A stretch of 64,000 bases of DNA from Bacteroidales bacterium (GCA_015493525.1 WGCY01000038.1:1-64000); one strand, 5' to 3'; positions 48,777-59,257 are shown, counted from the stretch's first letter. Notes: generated by a model not told the origin, from the sequence alone. A program made the numbers and translations.

Positions 48777-50069
48777 ATGTTTGAAAAATACTTTCAACTA
48801 AAAAAGAACAACACAAATACACGTACCGAGCTGGTGGCCGGATTAACTACCTTCCTGACCATGGCCTACATCCTCGCAGTGAACCCGGGTATTCTGGGAA
48901 AAACCGGTATGGATGCCCATGCTGTTTTTACGGCAACAGCTGTCTCCTCTATTATTGCCACGCTCATCATGGCATTGTATGCCAAGTTACCTTTTTCGCT
49001 GGCACCGGGAATGGGGCTGAACGCTTTCTTTGCTTTTACCGTTGTCTTGGGAATGGGTTATACCTGGGAATTTGCCCTAACGGCTGTTTTCCTGGAAGGG
49101 ATTATCTTTATCCTGCTTACCTTTTTTAAGATTAGGGAACTTATTGTGGATGCCATTCCCATAAATGTAAAGCATTCTATTTCAGCGGGTATTGGGCTAT
49201 TTATCGCCTTTATCGGACTGCACAGTGCAGGCATTGTTATTTCCAGCAAGGCCACACTGGTTACCCTGGGCGACATGAACAATCCCACGGTCTGGATTGC
49301 CCTCGCCGGATTGTTTATTTCCGGCGTACTGCTTGCCTTGCGTGTGAAAGGTGCACTGTTGTATGGCATTTTTGCCTCCACACTCATCGGTATTCCTTTG
49401 GGCATTACGCATCTCCCCCACTCTTCCATTGTTCAGTTGCCTCCGTCCGTTGCCCCCATATTCTTTAAGTTTCAATGGCAACATGTTTTCACACTGAACA
49501 TGGTAATTATCTTGTTTACTTTCCTGTTTGTGGACATGTTTGATACGGTAGGCACACTGATTGGCGTAGCTTCAAAAGCCAATATGCTCACCAAAGAGGG
49601 GAAACTTCCGGGAATCAACAAAGCCCTGCTGGCAGATGCCGTGGGTACTACTTTCGGTGCCATACTGGGTACCTCCACCGTTACCACCTATGTTGAAAGT
49701 GCTGCCGGCGTTGCCGAAGGAGGCCGTACCGGTTTAACATCCCTGACGACTGCCGCACTGTTTGTCCTGGCACTATTTCTGGCACCTTTGTTCCTTATGG
49801 TTCCTGCTGCCGCCACAGCTCCTGCACTGATTCTCGTAGGTTCCTTTATGATGAGTCCGGTACAAAAGATTGATTTTAACGATTATACCGAAAGTATTCC
49901 GGCTTTCCTGACCATCGTCATGATGCCACTCACTTATAGTATTGCAGAAGGAATTGCCTTCGGCATGATTTCGTACGTTTTACTGAAATTACTTAGCGGA
50001 CGGTTCAAAGAGATTAGCTGGATGATGTACCTTTTAGCGATTTTGTTTGTCATCAAGTTTATCATGTAG
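48777..50069 (+). CDS. NCS2 family permease, AzgA-like (adenine/guanine/hypoxanthine)
   Basis: 430 aa; TELVAGLTTFLTMAYILAVNPGIL, PGMGLNAFFAFTVV, LLADAVGTTFGAILGTSTVTTYVESAAGVAEGGRTGLTSL. Confidence 0.93.
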   Translation: MFEKYFQLKKNNTNTRTELVAGLTTFLTMAYILAVNPGILGKTGMDAHAVFTATAVSSIIATLIMALYAKLPFSLAPGMGLNAFFAFTVVLGMGYTWEFALTAVFLEGIIFILLTFFKIRELIVDAIPINVKHSISAGIGLFIAFIGLHSAGIVISSKATLVTLGDMNNPTVWIALAGLFISGVLLALRVKGALLYGIFASTLIGIPLGITHLPHSSIVQLPPSVAPIFFKFQWQHVFTLNMVIILFTFLFVDMFDTVGTLIGVASKANMLTKEGKLPGINKALLADAVGTTFGAILGTSTVTTYVESAAGVAEGGRTGLTSLTTAALFVLALFLAPLFLMVPAAATAPALILVGSFMMSPVQKIDFNDYTESIPAFLTIVMMPLTYSIAEGIAFGMISYVLLKLLSGRFKEISWMMYLLAILFVIKFIM

Positions 50070-50103
50070 CCCGAACATAGAAATTTAAACTTATTGATTT
50101 TTC

Positions 50104-50145
50104 AAAACAGGAGGCTGTCCGAAGGGATAACCTCCTGTTTTTTTT
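50104..50145 (+). terminator. Intrinsic terminator after the AzgA-like permease
   Basis: AAAACAGGAGG...CCTCCTGTTTTTTTT. Confidence 0.85.
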
Positions 50146-50381
50146 GCTTTTGTTTGCGGCCCCCGATAACCCATGGGAACATTCCCCATCCGGTAAAATG
50201 AGTATTTTTTATGTATCTCCCATTTAGTAGATGAATATTCTATTTTTTGGGATATTTTTTCATAAATAAATAGGAGTATCCATTGACTTCTATATCTTTA
50301 TTATGTAGTTTAGCACTGCTTATTTTTGATAAGACAGAAATAAGCCAAAGTTTACATTTTATAAAACTAAAAACAAATAGG

Positions 50382-51746
50382 ATGGCTACTTTATTAAAAA
50401 ACATTTCAACGGTAGTTACTTTTAACAACCACGATGAAATTTTATCGAATACGGATATTTTGCTGGAAGAAAACCAAATTTCTTCCATTGGAAAAAACCT
50501 AAAGGCCCCGACAGGTTCCAAAATCATTGACTGTACAAACCTGATAGCACTGCCGGGTTTTGTCAATACGCATCATCACCTTTACCAAACGCTTTTCCGC
50601 GGGATTCAGGAAGTGCAGGAAAAACCGCTTTTCCCCTGGCTTATCGGACTTTATGAGTTTTGGAAGCACCTCACCCCCGAAGCCATTTATTATGGTGCCA
50701 TGGTGGGTTTCAGCGAGTTGCTGCGTACCGGTTGTACCACCACAATGGATCATCACTATGTCTTTCCCGAAGGAAAACCGGGCACATTGATCGATGAACA
50801 AATTAAAGCAGCCTCTGAAATTGGCATTCGGTTTCATGCCACCCGTGGCTCCATGTCGCTGGGGAAAAGTGTTGGCGGGCTCCCTCCCGATTCTGTTGTA
50901 CAAAAAGAGGAAGTCATCCTCGAAGATTCCGAACGGTTAATCAATACCTATCACGACAACCGGCGGTTTTCGATGCAGAAAATTGCTTTGGCCCCCTGCT
51001 CTCCTTTTTCTGTTACAAAAGAGCTCATGACAGAGACCAGGAAGTTAGCCAGAAAAAAAGAAGTTATGCTGCACACACATCTTGCAGAGACATTGGATGA
51101 AGAAAAGTTCTGTCTGGAGAAATTTGGCAGAAGGCCGGTAGAATTAATGGCAGACCTGGGATGGACAGGTCCCGATGTATGGTTTGCCCACGTTATTCAC
51201 ATCAACAAAGAAGAAATGAAAATGCTGGACGGTGCCGGAGTCGCCCACTGCCCCTCTTCCAACATGAAACTTTCCAGCGGCATCTGCCCCACCTCCGAGC
51301 TTTTGGATGCGGGCGTGAAATTAAGTATTGCTGTGGACGGCAGTGCCTCCAACGATGGCTCCAACATGTGGGAAGAAGTCAGGAGGGCCTACCTGCTAAA
51401 CCACCTGAAATACGGCAGTAACGGACTGAATGCCTATCAGGTATTGCGTATGGCCACCCGGGGTGGTGCCGAGGTACTGAACAGAAACGATATTGGCATA
51501 TTACAGGAAGGAATGGCTGCCGACATTGTTTTGTTTGACCTGAACGACATTGCCTATGCCGGTTCACACGATCCATTGGTAAGCCTGGTAACCTGCGGCA
51601 ATACCAGTCTGGTGAAAATGACACTGGTCAACGGAAAGGTTGTGGTGAAAGATGGGGAATTACTAACGATAGATACGGACAAAATGAGAGAAAAAGCCCA
51701 TAAAACAGCCACCGGCCTGGTTGAATACCAAAGGCAGCACGGATAA
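50382..51746 (+). CDS. Amidohydrolase, 8-oxoguanine deaminase-like
   Basis: From MATLLKNISTVVTF (listed ORF from 50283); PGFVNTHHHLYQTLFRG, HTHLAET, GVAHCPSSNMKLSSGICP, AVDGSASNDGSNMWEE. Confidence 0.82.
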   Translation: MATLLKNISTVVTFNNHDEILSNTDILLEENQISSIGKNLKAPTGSKIIDCTNLIALPGFVNTHHHLYQTLFRGIQEVQEKPLFPWLIGLYEFWKHLTPEAIYYGAMVGFSELLRTGCTTTMDHHYVFPEGKPGTLIDEQIKAASEIGIRFHATRGSMSLGKSVGGLPPDSVVQKEEVILEDSERLINTYHDNRRFSMQKIALAPCSPFSVTKELMTETRKLARKKEVMLHTHLAETLDEEKFCLEKFGRRPVELMADLGWTGPDVWFAHVIHINKEEMKMLDGAGVAHCPSSNMKLSSGICPTSELLDAGVKLSIAVDGSASNDGSNMWEEVRRAYLLNHLKYGSNGLNAYQVLRMATRGGAEVLNRNDIGILQEGMAADIVLFDLNDIAYAGSHDPLVSLVTCGNTSLVKMTLVNGKVVVKDGELLTIDTDKMREKAHKTATGLVEYQRQHG

Positions 51747-52082
51747 AAGATGTTTCATTCTAACACAGGGGACTGTCCTGAAAACAGCTAAAAAAATGAG
51801 CGTCTGGAAATCACTTTTTTATCCATACCTCATTAATAACAGGATAAAAACATTCTTTAATATCGATATTATATAGATATTAAAGCTGTATTCTATTCTT
51901 ATAAATAGAAAATACATATAAATATAATCTAAAAAATATTTATTTATTCTACTATAAGGTATTTGAAATATAACAAAAATAAGATTTCCCCAAATTGGCC
52001 ACCGGACAATGAATATTCCAATAAAACCTTTTAAATTAGACCTCTGAAATAATTAATATTTTTAACCTTTAATTTATTACCT

Positions 52083-53456
52083 ATGAAAAGAAGTAATCAC
52101 CCTGTTAACGAAATGCTGCCGGGAGGACAATTATTTGTCTATGGCCTGCAGCATGTTTTGGCGATGTACGCCGGAGCAGTTGCGGTACCACTCATTATTG
52201 CAGGTGCTGCTCATATGACCAAAGCAGAAACGGCATTCCTGATTAATGCCGACCTGTTTACTTGTGGCGTAGCCACCTTAATACAAACGTTGGGCATTTG
52301 GAAAATGGGTATCCGTATTCCTGTTATTCAGGGGGTTACATTTGCCGCCGTAACGCCTATGATCCTGATTGCACAATCGCAAGGCATGGAGACTATTTTC
52401 GGGGCCGTTATTGTTGCCGGGGCTTTCACTTTTCTCATAGCTCCCTACTTTAGTAAGTTGTTACGGTTCTTCCCTCCCATTGTTACGGGAAGTATCATTA
52501 CCATAATCGGGATATCGCTTTTACCGGTAGGTATTGCCTGGTCTGCCGGTGGTTTTGGAAATCCCAATTATGCATCTTTGGAATTTCTTGCCCTTGCAGG
52601 TTTCGTACTTCTTATCATTTTGGGCATCAATAAATATTTTACCGGTTTTATCGCCAATATTTCCGTACTGATTGGGTTGATTGCAGGAATGCTCATTGCT
52701 TTGCCATTGGGATTGGTCGATTTTAGCGGCCTTTCTACGGCTGCCTGGTTAAAACTCGATACCCCGTTTTACTATGGCTGGCCAAAATTTGACATCGGAG
52801 CTATCCTCGCCATGATTATCGTTATGCTGGTAACCATGGTAGAATCCACAGGCGACTTTCTCGCTATTGGGGAAATTATAAACCTCCCCATAAAAGAAAA
52901 GGATTTAACCCGCGGGTTACGTGCTGATGGTTTCTCCACCATGCTAGGTGGTGCATTTAACGCATTTCCATACACTGCTTTCGCCCAAAACGTGGGGCTT
53001 GTCGGCCTGACAGGAATAAAAAGCCGTTTTGTCGTAGCCGCTTCGGGAGTTATCCTTGTCGCTTTAGGCCTGTTTCCAAAACTGGCCATTATCATTGCTT
53101 CGTTGCCTACGCCTGTACTGGGAGGGGCCGGTATTGCCATGTTCGGGATTGTTGCCGCCAGTGGCATCAAAACCCTTTCCCGTGTTGATTTTACAAAAAA
53201 CCAGCACAACATATTTATTGTTGCCATAAGTATTGGCATTGGTGTCATCCCTTTGGTTGCCCCTGAATTTTTCAAACATTTTCCGAGCTGGAGCCAAACC
53301 GTACTGCACAGTGGCATTACCCTCGGTTCCATCACAGCCGTAACGCTCAATGCATTTTTTAATGGCGGAAAAGGTGCCGGTGAAACCGGAGAACCGGTCG
53401 AAGAGGCTGAAAAAGAAATTGAAGAAGTGGCTGCTGAAATGGTTCAGGAAGTATAA
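52083..53456 (+). CDS. NCS2 family uracil/xanthine permease
   Basis: 457 aa; FVYGLQHVLAMYAGAVAVPLIIAGA, VMLVTMVESTGDFLAIGEI, FNAFPYTAFAQNVGLVGLTGIKSRFVV. Confidence 0.95.
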   Translation: MKRSNHPVNEMLPGGQLFVYGLQHVLAMYAGAVAVPLIIAGAAHMTKAETAFLINADLFTCGVATLIQTLGIWKMGIRIPVIQGVTFAAVTPMILIAQSQGMETIFGAVIVAGAFTFLIAPYFSKLLRFFPPIVTGSIITIIGISLLPVGIAWSAGGFGNPNYASLEFLALAGFVLLIILGINKYFTGFIANISVLIGLIAGMLIALPLGLVDFSGLSTAAWLKLDTPFYYGWPKFDIGAILAMIIVMLVTMVESTGDFLAIGEIINLPIKEKDLTRGLRADGFSTMLGGAFNAFPYTAFAQNVGLVGLTGIKSRFVVAASGVILVALGLFPKLAIIIASLPTPVLGGAGIAMFGIVAASGIKTLSRVDFTKNQHNIFIVAISIGIGVIPLVAPEFFKHFPSWSQTVLHSGITLGSITAVTLNAFFNGGKGAGETGEPVEEAEKEIEEVAAEMVQEV

Positions 53457-53485
53457 ATAACTTTTACGATTATTAAAATATTGCG

Positions 53486-53516
53486 AAAAAGGATGTTGGG
53501 AAACAGCATCCTTTTT
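53486..53516 (+). terminator. Intrinsic terminator after the xanthine-type permease
   Basis: AAAAAGGATGTTGGGAAACAGCATCCTTTTT. Confidence 0.85.
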
Positions 53517-53557
53517 CAGTAGCTTTGCCCCAATTTTGAACAATAAAAAACCATCCT

Positions 53558-56500
53558 ATGTCTGATCGCTTTCACCCCATTTCCGTTTCCCAACTTTGGA
53601 AACTGATTTATACAGAATTTCAACACGAAGGAAAAATACTGGGTATCGACCGTTCTTTGTTTTACCAACCGGGAAACCACCCGCAGTTTCATACCCGCAT
53701 TTTCGGCCATAACCTGGGCTCGCCGATGGGCGTAGCTGCCGGTCCGCACACCCAAATGGCGCAAAACATTATTGCCTCCTGGCTGATGGGCTCGCGGTAC
53801 ATCGAGCTGAAAACCATCCAGACACTGGACGAGCTGGATGTATCAAAACCCTGTATCGACATGCAGGACGAAGGGTACAACTGCGAATGGTCGCAGGAAT
53901 TAAGAATCAAAGAGAGTTTCCACGAATACCTGAACGCCTGGGTGATTATCCATTTGCTTCACCATATCCTGGGATTTGAAGGCGAACCGGACACCGTGTT
54001 TAACATGAGTGTGGGATACAACATGGAAGGTGTTCTGCAGGATAATGTACAATGGTTTTTGAAACACATGCGGAATTCCCAAACAGAACTGGACGAAAAA
54101 ATTACCGAACTGGAACCGTTGTTCCCGGAAATAAAAGAAATCAATATTCCTGCCTGTATTTCCGATAACATCACCCTTTCGACCATGCACGGATGCCCGG
54201 CAGATGAAATTGAAGACATTGCCCGCTACCTGCTAAAAGAACACGGGTTGCATACCTTTGTCAAGTTAAACCCAACGCTGCTGGGGGCAGGACAATTAAG
54301 GGAAATATTAAACGACAAACTGAAATTTAAAACCACCGTTCCCGATGAGGCTTTTGAGCACGACCTGAAATATCCGGATGCACTCAAGTTAATCTCTTCC
54401 CTGCAACAGCTTTCGCAGGAGCTGGGCCTCTCTTTCGGGCTGAAACTGACCAATACGCTTGAGTCGCTCAATGAAAAGGATGTTTTTTTGCCTGAAAACA
54501 ACATGATGTACATGAGCGGAAGGGCACTGCACCCCATTTCCATCAACGTGGCAGCCAAACTGCAAAAAGATTTTGACGGAAAGCTGGAGCTCTCCTTTTC
54601 GGGCGGCATAGATGCTTTCAATGTGGCAGACACGCTGGCCTGTGGTTTTAGGACCATCACCGTCTGTTCAGACCTGCTCAAGCCAGGCGGATATACCCGT
54701 ATGGCACAATACTTTACAAATCTTACCGATGCGTTTGACAGGGAAAAGGCAAAAAATATCGGAGATTATATTCTCCGGAAAGCAAAGGGAGATAAGGTGA
54801 AAGAAGCAGCTTTTGGTTTTTTAACGGAATATGCCCGGGAAACCATCCACGCTCCACACTACCAGCGAAACTACGTCAAGATACCTTCCATAAAAACGCC
54901 CACACCGCTGGATGAATTCGACTGCATCAGTGCACCGTGCGAAAGCACCTGTCCGGCCCATCAGGGAATTCCTTCGTATATGCATTTTACGGCCAAAGGC
55001 GATTTCGCCTCTGCCTATAAAGTCATTGCCGAAACCAACGCATTCCCCAACGCCACCGGCATGGTTTGCGACCACGTTTGCCAAACCAAATGCACCCGGA
55101 TAAATTACGATAAACCGCTGGCTATCCGCGACATCAAACGCTTTGTGGTGGAATGGCACAACAAAAATAAAACAAACGGAACAGCTGCCACAATGGTAGA
55201 AAATGGAAAGAAAATTGCCATTGTGGGTGCCGGTCCCACCGGATTGTCAGCAGCTTACTTTTTACGGAAAAATGGTTTCGCTGTAGAAGTTTTTGAAGCC
55301 AAAGAAAAACCCGGGGGCATGGTTTCGGGAGCTATCCCGAAATTCAGGATTTCGGACGATTCCGTCTGGAAAGATGCCAGCGAAATAGAAAAATCGGGCG
55401 TTGTCATCCATTACGGGCACAAAGTGTCCAAAGAAGATTTCGACCGTTTTCAGAAAGAGTATGATGCCGCCGTACTGGCCATTGGGGCACAGGGCGTACC
55501 CGATTTGGATATCCCGGGCATAAAAACCAAAGGTGTCCATGCCTCATTGGATTTTCTGGAGAAAGTGAGAGAAGGCGAAACCCTGGACCTGGGCAGCCAT
55601 GTAGCCGTCATAGGCGGTGGGAACACAGCCATGGACATAGCCCGCACAGCTTTCCGGATGGTTCCCGAAAACGGAAAAGTTACCATCATTTACCGCCGTA
55701 CCATCGAAGAGATGCCGGCAGTTTACCAGGAGATACTGGATGCCATGGAAGAGGGCGTTGCCTTTGTGGAGCTGGCAGCTCCTGTGGAGATTCTCACCGG
55801 CACCTCCGGAGAAGTAACCGGAATAAAATGCATTAGAATGAAACAGGGCGAACCGGACGAAAGTGGCCGCCGCAGGCCGGTACCCATTCCGGGAAGCGAG
55901 TTTGAGCTGCCGGCAGATACCGTAATACCTTCCATTGGACAGAAAATTACTGTTGGCTTTACCGATGGCCGTTTGTTGAAAACAAAACCGGGTTCCTTTG
56001 AGACACAAATCCCCAATGTGTACATCGGCGGGGATGCCCGCCTTGGAGCTTCTTCGCTGATTAACGGGGTGGCCGATGGACGGAAAATAGCCGAACTGAT
56101 TACCACAAAATCCGGACTTTCATTCACCCTGGGCGATGAACATCCTGCCGAAAGAGAAGAAAAACCGGTCAGGGAACTGATGCTGAAAAAAGCCGTCCGC
56201 GTTCCGGGAATACAGCCGGAAGAACTACCGCTTGACAACAGAAAGAACTTTTCCATTGTAACGGAAACATTTACCGAAGAGCAAGCCAGAGAAGAGGCCT
56301 CCCGGTGCCTGTTGTGCGATGAAGTATGCAACATTTGCACCACGGTATGCCCCAATTTTGCCAATGTCTATTACGAAACACAAAAGGAATCATTGCAGTT
56401 GCAAAAAGTCATTGTTTCGGATGGCCGCTACGAGCTGGTACCCGACGAACCTTTTGAAATCAGGCAGGGAATCCAAATACTGAACATCGACAATTTTTGT

Positions 56501-56857
56501 AACGAATGCGGCAACTGCAATACTTTCTGCCCCACCGAAGGGGCACCTTATAAAACAAAGCCCAAAGTCTTTCTGACCAAAGCTTCTTTTGATGGGGCTT
56601 CCAGCGGGTACTATCTTGATAAAGAAAGTGATAGAATGAAACTCATCGGCAAAAAATACGGGAAGAATTTGTCGCTTCTCATAGAAGAAGACCGGTACAT
56701 TTACGAAACGGGGTTGGGGAAAGTGGTTTTGGACAGAAATGATTTTTCCGTTCGGAAAGTTGTACCAAAACCCGGTTCAAAAGGGACTGTCAGCCTGCGG
56801 GATGCCGCAAGTATGCATGTCATTTTGCAGGGAATGGAAAAATTGCCGTTTGAATAA
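53558..56857 (+). CDS. ygfK: Putative selenate reductase subunit YgfK (Fe-S flavoprotein)
   Basis: 1099 aa; N-terminal DHOD-like barrel (GSPMGVAAGPHTQMAQNI), CESTCPAHQGIPSYM, IVGAGPTGLSAAYFLRKNGF, CNECGNCNTFCPTEGAPY. Confidence 0.94.
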   Translation: MSDRFHPISVSQLWKLIYTEFQHEGKILGIDRSLFYQPGNHPQFHTRIFGHNLGSPMGVAAGPHTQMAQNIIASWLMGSRYIELKTIQTLDELDVSKPCIDMQDEGYNCEWSQELRIKESFHEYLNAWVIIHLLHHILGFEGEPDTVFNMSVGYNMEGVLQDNVQWFLKHMRNSQTELDEKITELEPLFPEIKEINIPACISDNITLSTMHGCPADEIEDIARYLLKEHGLHTFVKLNPTLLGAGQLREILNDKLKFKTTVPDEAFEHDLKYPDALKLISSLQQLSQELGLSFGLKLTNTLESLNEKDVFLPENNMMYMSGRALHPISINVAAKLQKDFDGKLELSFSGGIDAFNVADTLACGFRTITVCSDLLKPGGYTRMAQYFTNLTDAFDREKAKNIGDYILRKAKGDKVKEAAFGFLTEYARETIHAPHYQRNYVKIPSIKTPTPLDEFDCISAPCESTCPAHQGIPSYMHFTAKGDFASAYKVIAETNAFPNATGMVCDHVCQTKCTRINYDKPLAIRDIKRFVVEWHNKNKTNGTAATMVENGKKIAIVGAGPTGLSAAYFLRKNGFAVEVFEAKEKPGGMVSGAIPKFRISDDSVWKDASEIEKSGVVIHYGHKVSKEDFDRFQKEYDAAVLAIGAQGVPDLDIPGIKTKGVHASLDFLEKVREGETLDLGSHVAVIGGGNTAMDIARTAFRMVPENGKVTIIYRRTIEEMPAVYQEILDAMEEGVAFVELAAPVEILTGTSGEVTGIKCIRMKQGEPDESGRRRPVPIPGSEFELPADTVIPSIGQKITVGFTDGRLLKTKPGSFETQIPNVYIGGDARLGASSLINGVADGRKIAELITTKSGLSFTLGDEHPAEREEKPVRELMLKKAVRVPGIQPEELPLDNRKNFSIVTETFTEEQAREEASRCLLCDEVCNICTTVCPNFANVYYETQKESLQLQKVIVSDGRYELVPDEPFEIRQGIQILNIDNFCNECGNCNTFCPTEGAPYKTKPKVFLTKASFDGASSGYYLDKESDRMKLIGKKYGKNLSLLIEEDRYIYETGLGKVVLDRNDFSVRKVVPKPGSKGTVSLRDAASMHVILQGMEKLPFE

Positions 56858-56878
56858 CCCAGTTACAAACCGTAAGCT

Positions 56879-56920
56879 CCTCCGGATGCATGCCCCACCC
56901 AGGCGGGTGAAATCCGGAGG
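56879..56920. repeat. CTCCGGAT-type hairpin downstream of ygfK, terminator-like
   Basis: CCTCCGGAT...ATCCGGAGG followed by TTTTT; same family as 63080-63119. Confidence 0.75.
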
Positions 56921-57005
56921 TTTTTGGGCCTGAAGATTTCAAATCCACCAAATCGATCCGGAAAGACAATAGTACCGCAGAAAATATGAAGCTCTTTTTG
57001 CCCGG

Positions 57006-57479
57006 CTAAAGCTTAAACTTATAGGATAATTTGGAATTGGTCAGGACAAAAGAGCTGTAAAACTGTGAAATATTTTCAATAATAGAAAGTTTATCCGTGA
57101 GAAAATCATGGTAAGCATCCATATTTTTGCAGTAAACTTTCAGCAGAAAATCAAAATTACCCGAGATGTAATAACACTCGCTTACCTCGTCCAGTTTGGC
57201 AATCGCTTTCTCGAACGATTCCACCACGTCTTTGGTGTGTTTCGTCAAATTAATGGAGATAAACACAATCAGGTTACGCTCAATTTTTTTGGGTTCCAGC
57301 AAGGTTATATATTGCTTAATCAACCCGCTTTTTTCCAGTTTTTTTATCCGTTCGTATATGGGCGTGGTAGAGAGAAAAAGTTTCTCTGACAATTTCCTGA
57401 TGGTAATCCGGCTGTTATCCTGCAACAAGTTGAGCAATTTCAGGTCAATTTCATCGATTTGTTTTCTGTTTTTTTCCAT
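57006..57479 (-). CDS. Lrp/AsnC family transcriptional regulator
   Basis: 157 aa; IDEIDLKLLNLLQDNSRITIRKLSEKLFLSTTPIYERIKKLEKSGLI. Confidence 0.94.
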   Translation of the reverse strand: MEKNRKQIDEIDLKLLNLLQDNSRITIRKLSEKLFLSTTPIYERIKKLEKSGLIKQYITLLEPKKIERNLIVFISINLTKHTKDVVESFEKAIAKLDEVSECYYISGNFDFLLKVYCKNMDAYHDFLTDKLSIIENISQFYSSFVLTNSKLSYKFKL

Positions 57480-57660
57480 TTTGTTCGGTATTTTAATTTT
57501 AAGTAAAAAGAAAAGCAGTTATATTTTCTACAGGCCGGATATTAAATTTATTGAAATGTAATAAACAGCCATGCAATGGGCCAAAAATAGTAATCTTTTT
57601 CTTTATTTCAAAATTTTAAAGAATATTTCATTATATATTCTTGCAATTACAAAATATTCA

Positions 57661-57668
57661 TACCTTTG
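57661..57668 (+). promoter_or_regulatory. Bacteroidota -7 motif upstream of the TrpB-like PLP enzyme
   Basis: TACCTTTG, 21 nt before ATG at 57690; lies between divergent lrp and the PLP gene. Confidence 0.5.
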
Positions 57669-57689
57669 TACAAATTAAAAATAAAAACT

Positions 57690-59171
57690 ATGATACACTT
57701 TTCTGATCGGGTTGTCAATGAAAAAGCCCTTGAGAATGCCGTAAAACGCTTCAAAGAACAAAAGATTATTCTGCCTACCTTTAAGCAGCAAATACATCCA
57801 GAGCTTGTTCCGGATAAAATAAAAGAAGCTCTGAAAGATGTAGGATTGTGGGATATCAATCCATTGAACCTTTTCCGGATAACCTGGAAAAATGAGCCCA
57901 AAGAAAAGGGTGGACTTTTTGGAAATCCCAATTATTTTGAACTCCCTTCCGAGTTTACCGGAGTAAAAGCACGCATCGTGCTGATGGTAGGAAAATATTT
58001 CCCCACCGGCGCACATAAAGTGGGTGCTGCCTATGGATGCCTCGCCCCCCGTATTATCACCGGCGAATTTGATCCGACTTACCACAAGGCTGTATGGCCT
58101 TCCACCGGAAACTACTGTCGTGGCGGTGCTTTCGATAGCCGCCTTATGGGAACCGAACCCATTGCCATTTTACCCCAGGAGATGAGCCAGGAACGGTTCG
58201 ACTGGTTGCGTAACGTGGTGAAATCGACGGTCATAGCCACGCCAGGAAGCGAATCTAACGTTAAAGAAATCTACGACAAATGCTGGGAGCTGAGGCGTAC
58301 CCGCGACGATGTGGTCATTTTCAACCAATTCGATGAATTTGGAAATGCTGCCTGGCACTACAATGTTACCGGCCAGGCCATCGAAGAGGTATTTGAACTG
58401 ACAAAAGACGAAAACACCCGGCTGGCCTCCTATGTATCGGCTACGGGATCGGCAGGGACCATTGCCGCAGGCGATTACCTGCGTACCATCGCCCCCCAGA
58501 TCAAAGTGGTTGCTTCCGAGGCTTTACAGTGCCCCACCCTGCTCCGCAACGGGTTTGGTGCCCACCGTATCGAAGGCATAGGCGACAAACATGTGCCGTG
58601 GATTCACAACACCAAAAACACCAATGCCGTTTCGGCCATTGACGATGAAGACCCCATGCGTTTGCTACGCCTGTTTAACGATCCCGAAGGACAAAAATAC
58701 CTGCGCTCCGTGGGCTTTGATGAAGAATTGATTGCTCATCTGCCGCTAATGGGGATCTCCTCCATTGCCAACCTGCTGACGGCCATCAAAACAGCCAAAT
58801 ACTTTGAAATGGACAGCGATGACATGATCGTAACCATTGCCACCGACTCTGTCGACATGTACAACTCCCGGCTGAAAGAACTTGAAGAAGAAAGAGGAAA
58901 ATATACCGCATACGATGCCGCCGCAGATTTTGCTGCCTGCCTCATGGGACAGCGAATTGACAACATGCGTGAATTTGGTTATCATGACCAAAAAGCCATT
59001 CATAACCTAAAATATTTTACCTGGGTCGAGCAACAGGCCAAAGAAGTGGCAGACCTGAACACACTCTGGTATGACCGTGAAATATGGCCGAAACTTTTCT
59101 CACAGGTAAAAGTATGGGATGACCTGATTGAAGAATTCAACGACCGTACGGGATTGTTGAAAAACTTATAA
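57690..59171 (+). CDS. Fold-type II PLP-dependent enzyme, TrpB/cysteine-synthase-like (unassigned function)
   Basis: From MIHFSDRVVNEKALENAVK (listed ORF from 57666); candidate PLP-lysine motif FPTGAHKVGAAYGCLAPR, WPSTGNYCRGGAFDSRLMG, VSATGSAGTIAAGDYL. Confidence 0.85.
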   Translation: MIHFSDRVVNEKALENAVKRFKEQKIILPTFKQQIHPELVPDKIKEALKDVGLWDINPLNLFRITWKNEPKEKGGLFGNPNYFELPSEFTGVKARIVLMVGKYFPTGAHKVGAAYGCLAPRIITGEFDPTYHKAVWPSTGNYCRGGAFDSRLMGTEPIAILPQEMSQERFDWLRNVVKSTVIATPGSESNVKEIYDKCWELRRTRDDVVIFNQFDEFGNAAWHYNVTGQAIEEVFELTKDENTRLASYVSATGSAGTIAAGDYLRTIAPQIKVVASEALQCPTLLRNGFGAHRIEGIGDKHVPWIHNTKNTNAVSAIDDEDPMRLLRLFNDPEGQKYLRSVGFDEELIAHLPLMGISSIANLLTAIKTAKYFEMDSDDMIVTIATDSVDMYNSRLKELEEERGKYTAYDAAADFAACLMGQRIDNMREFGYHDQKAIHNLKYFTWVEQQAKEVADLNTLWYDREIWPKLFSQVKVWDDLIEEFNDRTGLLKNL

Positions 59172-59187
59172 AATAATTTTGTCCATT

Positions 59188-59231
59188 AAGCAAATATCAG
59201 GGGAACTTCCCATCTGATATTTGCTTATTTT
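59188..59231 (+). terminator. Intrinsic terminator between the two PLP genes
   Basis: AAGCAAATATCAG...CTGATATTTGCTTATTTTT. Confidence 0.8.
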
Positions 59232-59257
59232 TGTTTAGGTCAATATAAAAAAGAATT

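Noticed and set aside
51750-52080. Purine riboswitch upstream of the xanthine-type permease
   Set aside because: The AT-rich spacer was scanned by eye for the purine-aptamer conserved core and none was evident; a covariance-model search would be needed to exclude it.
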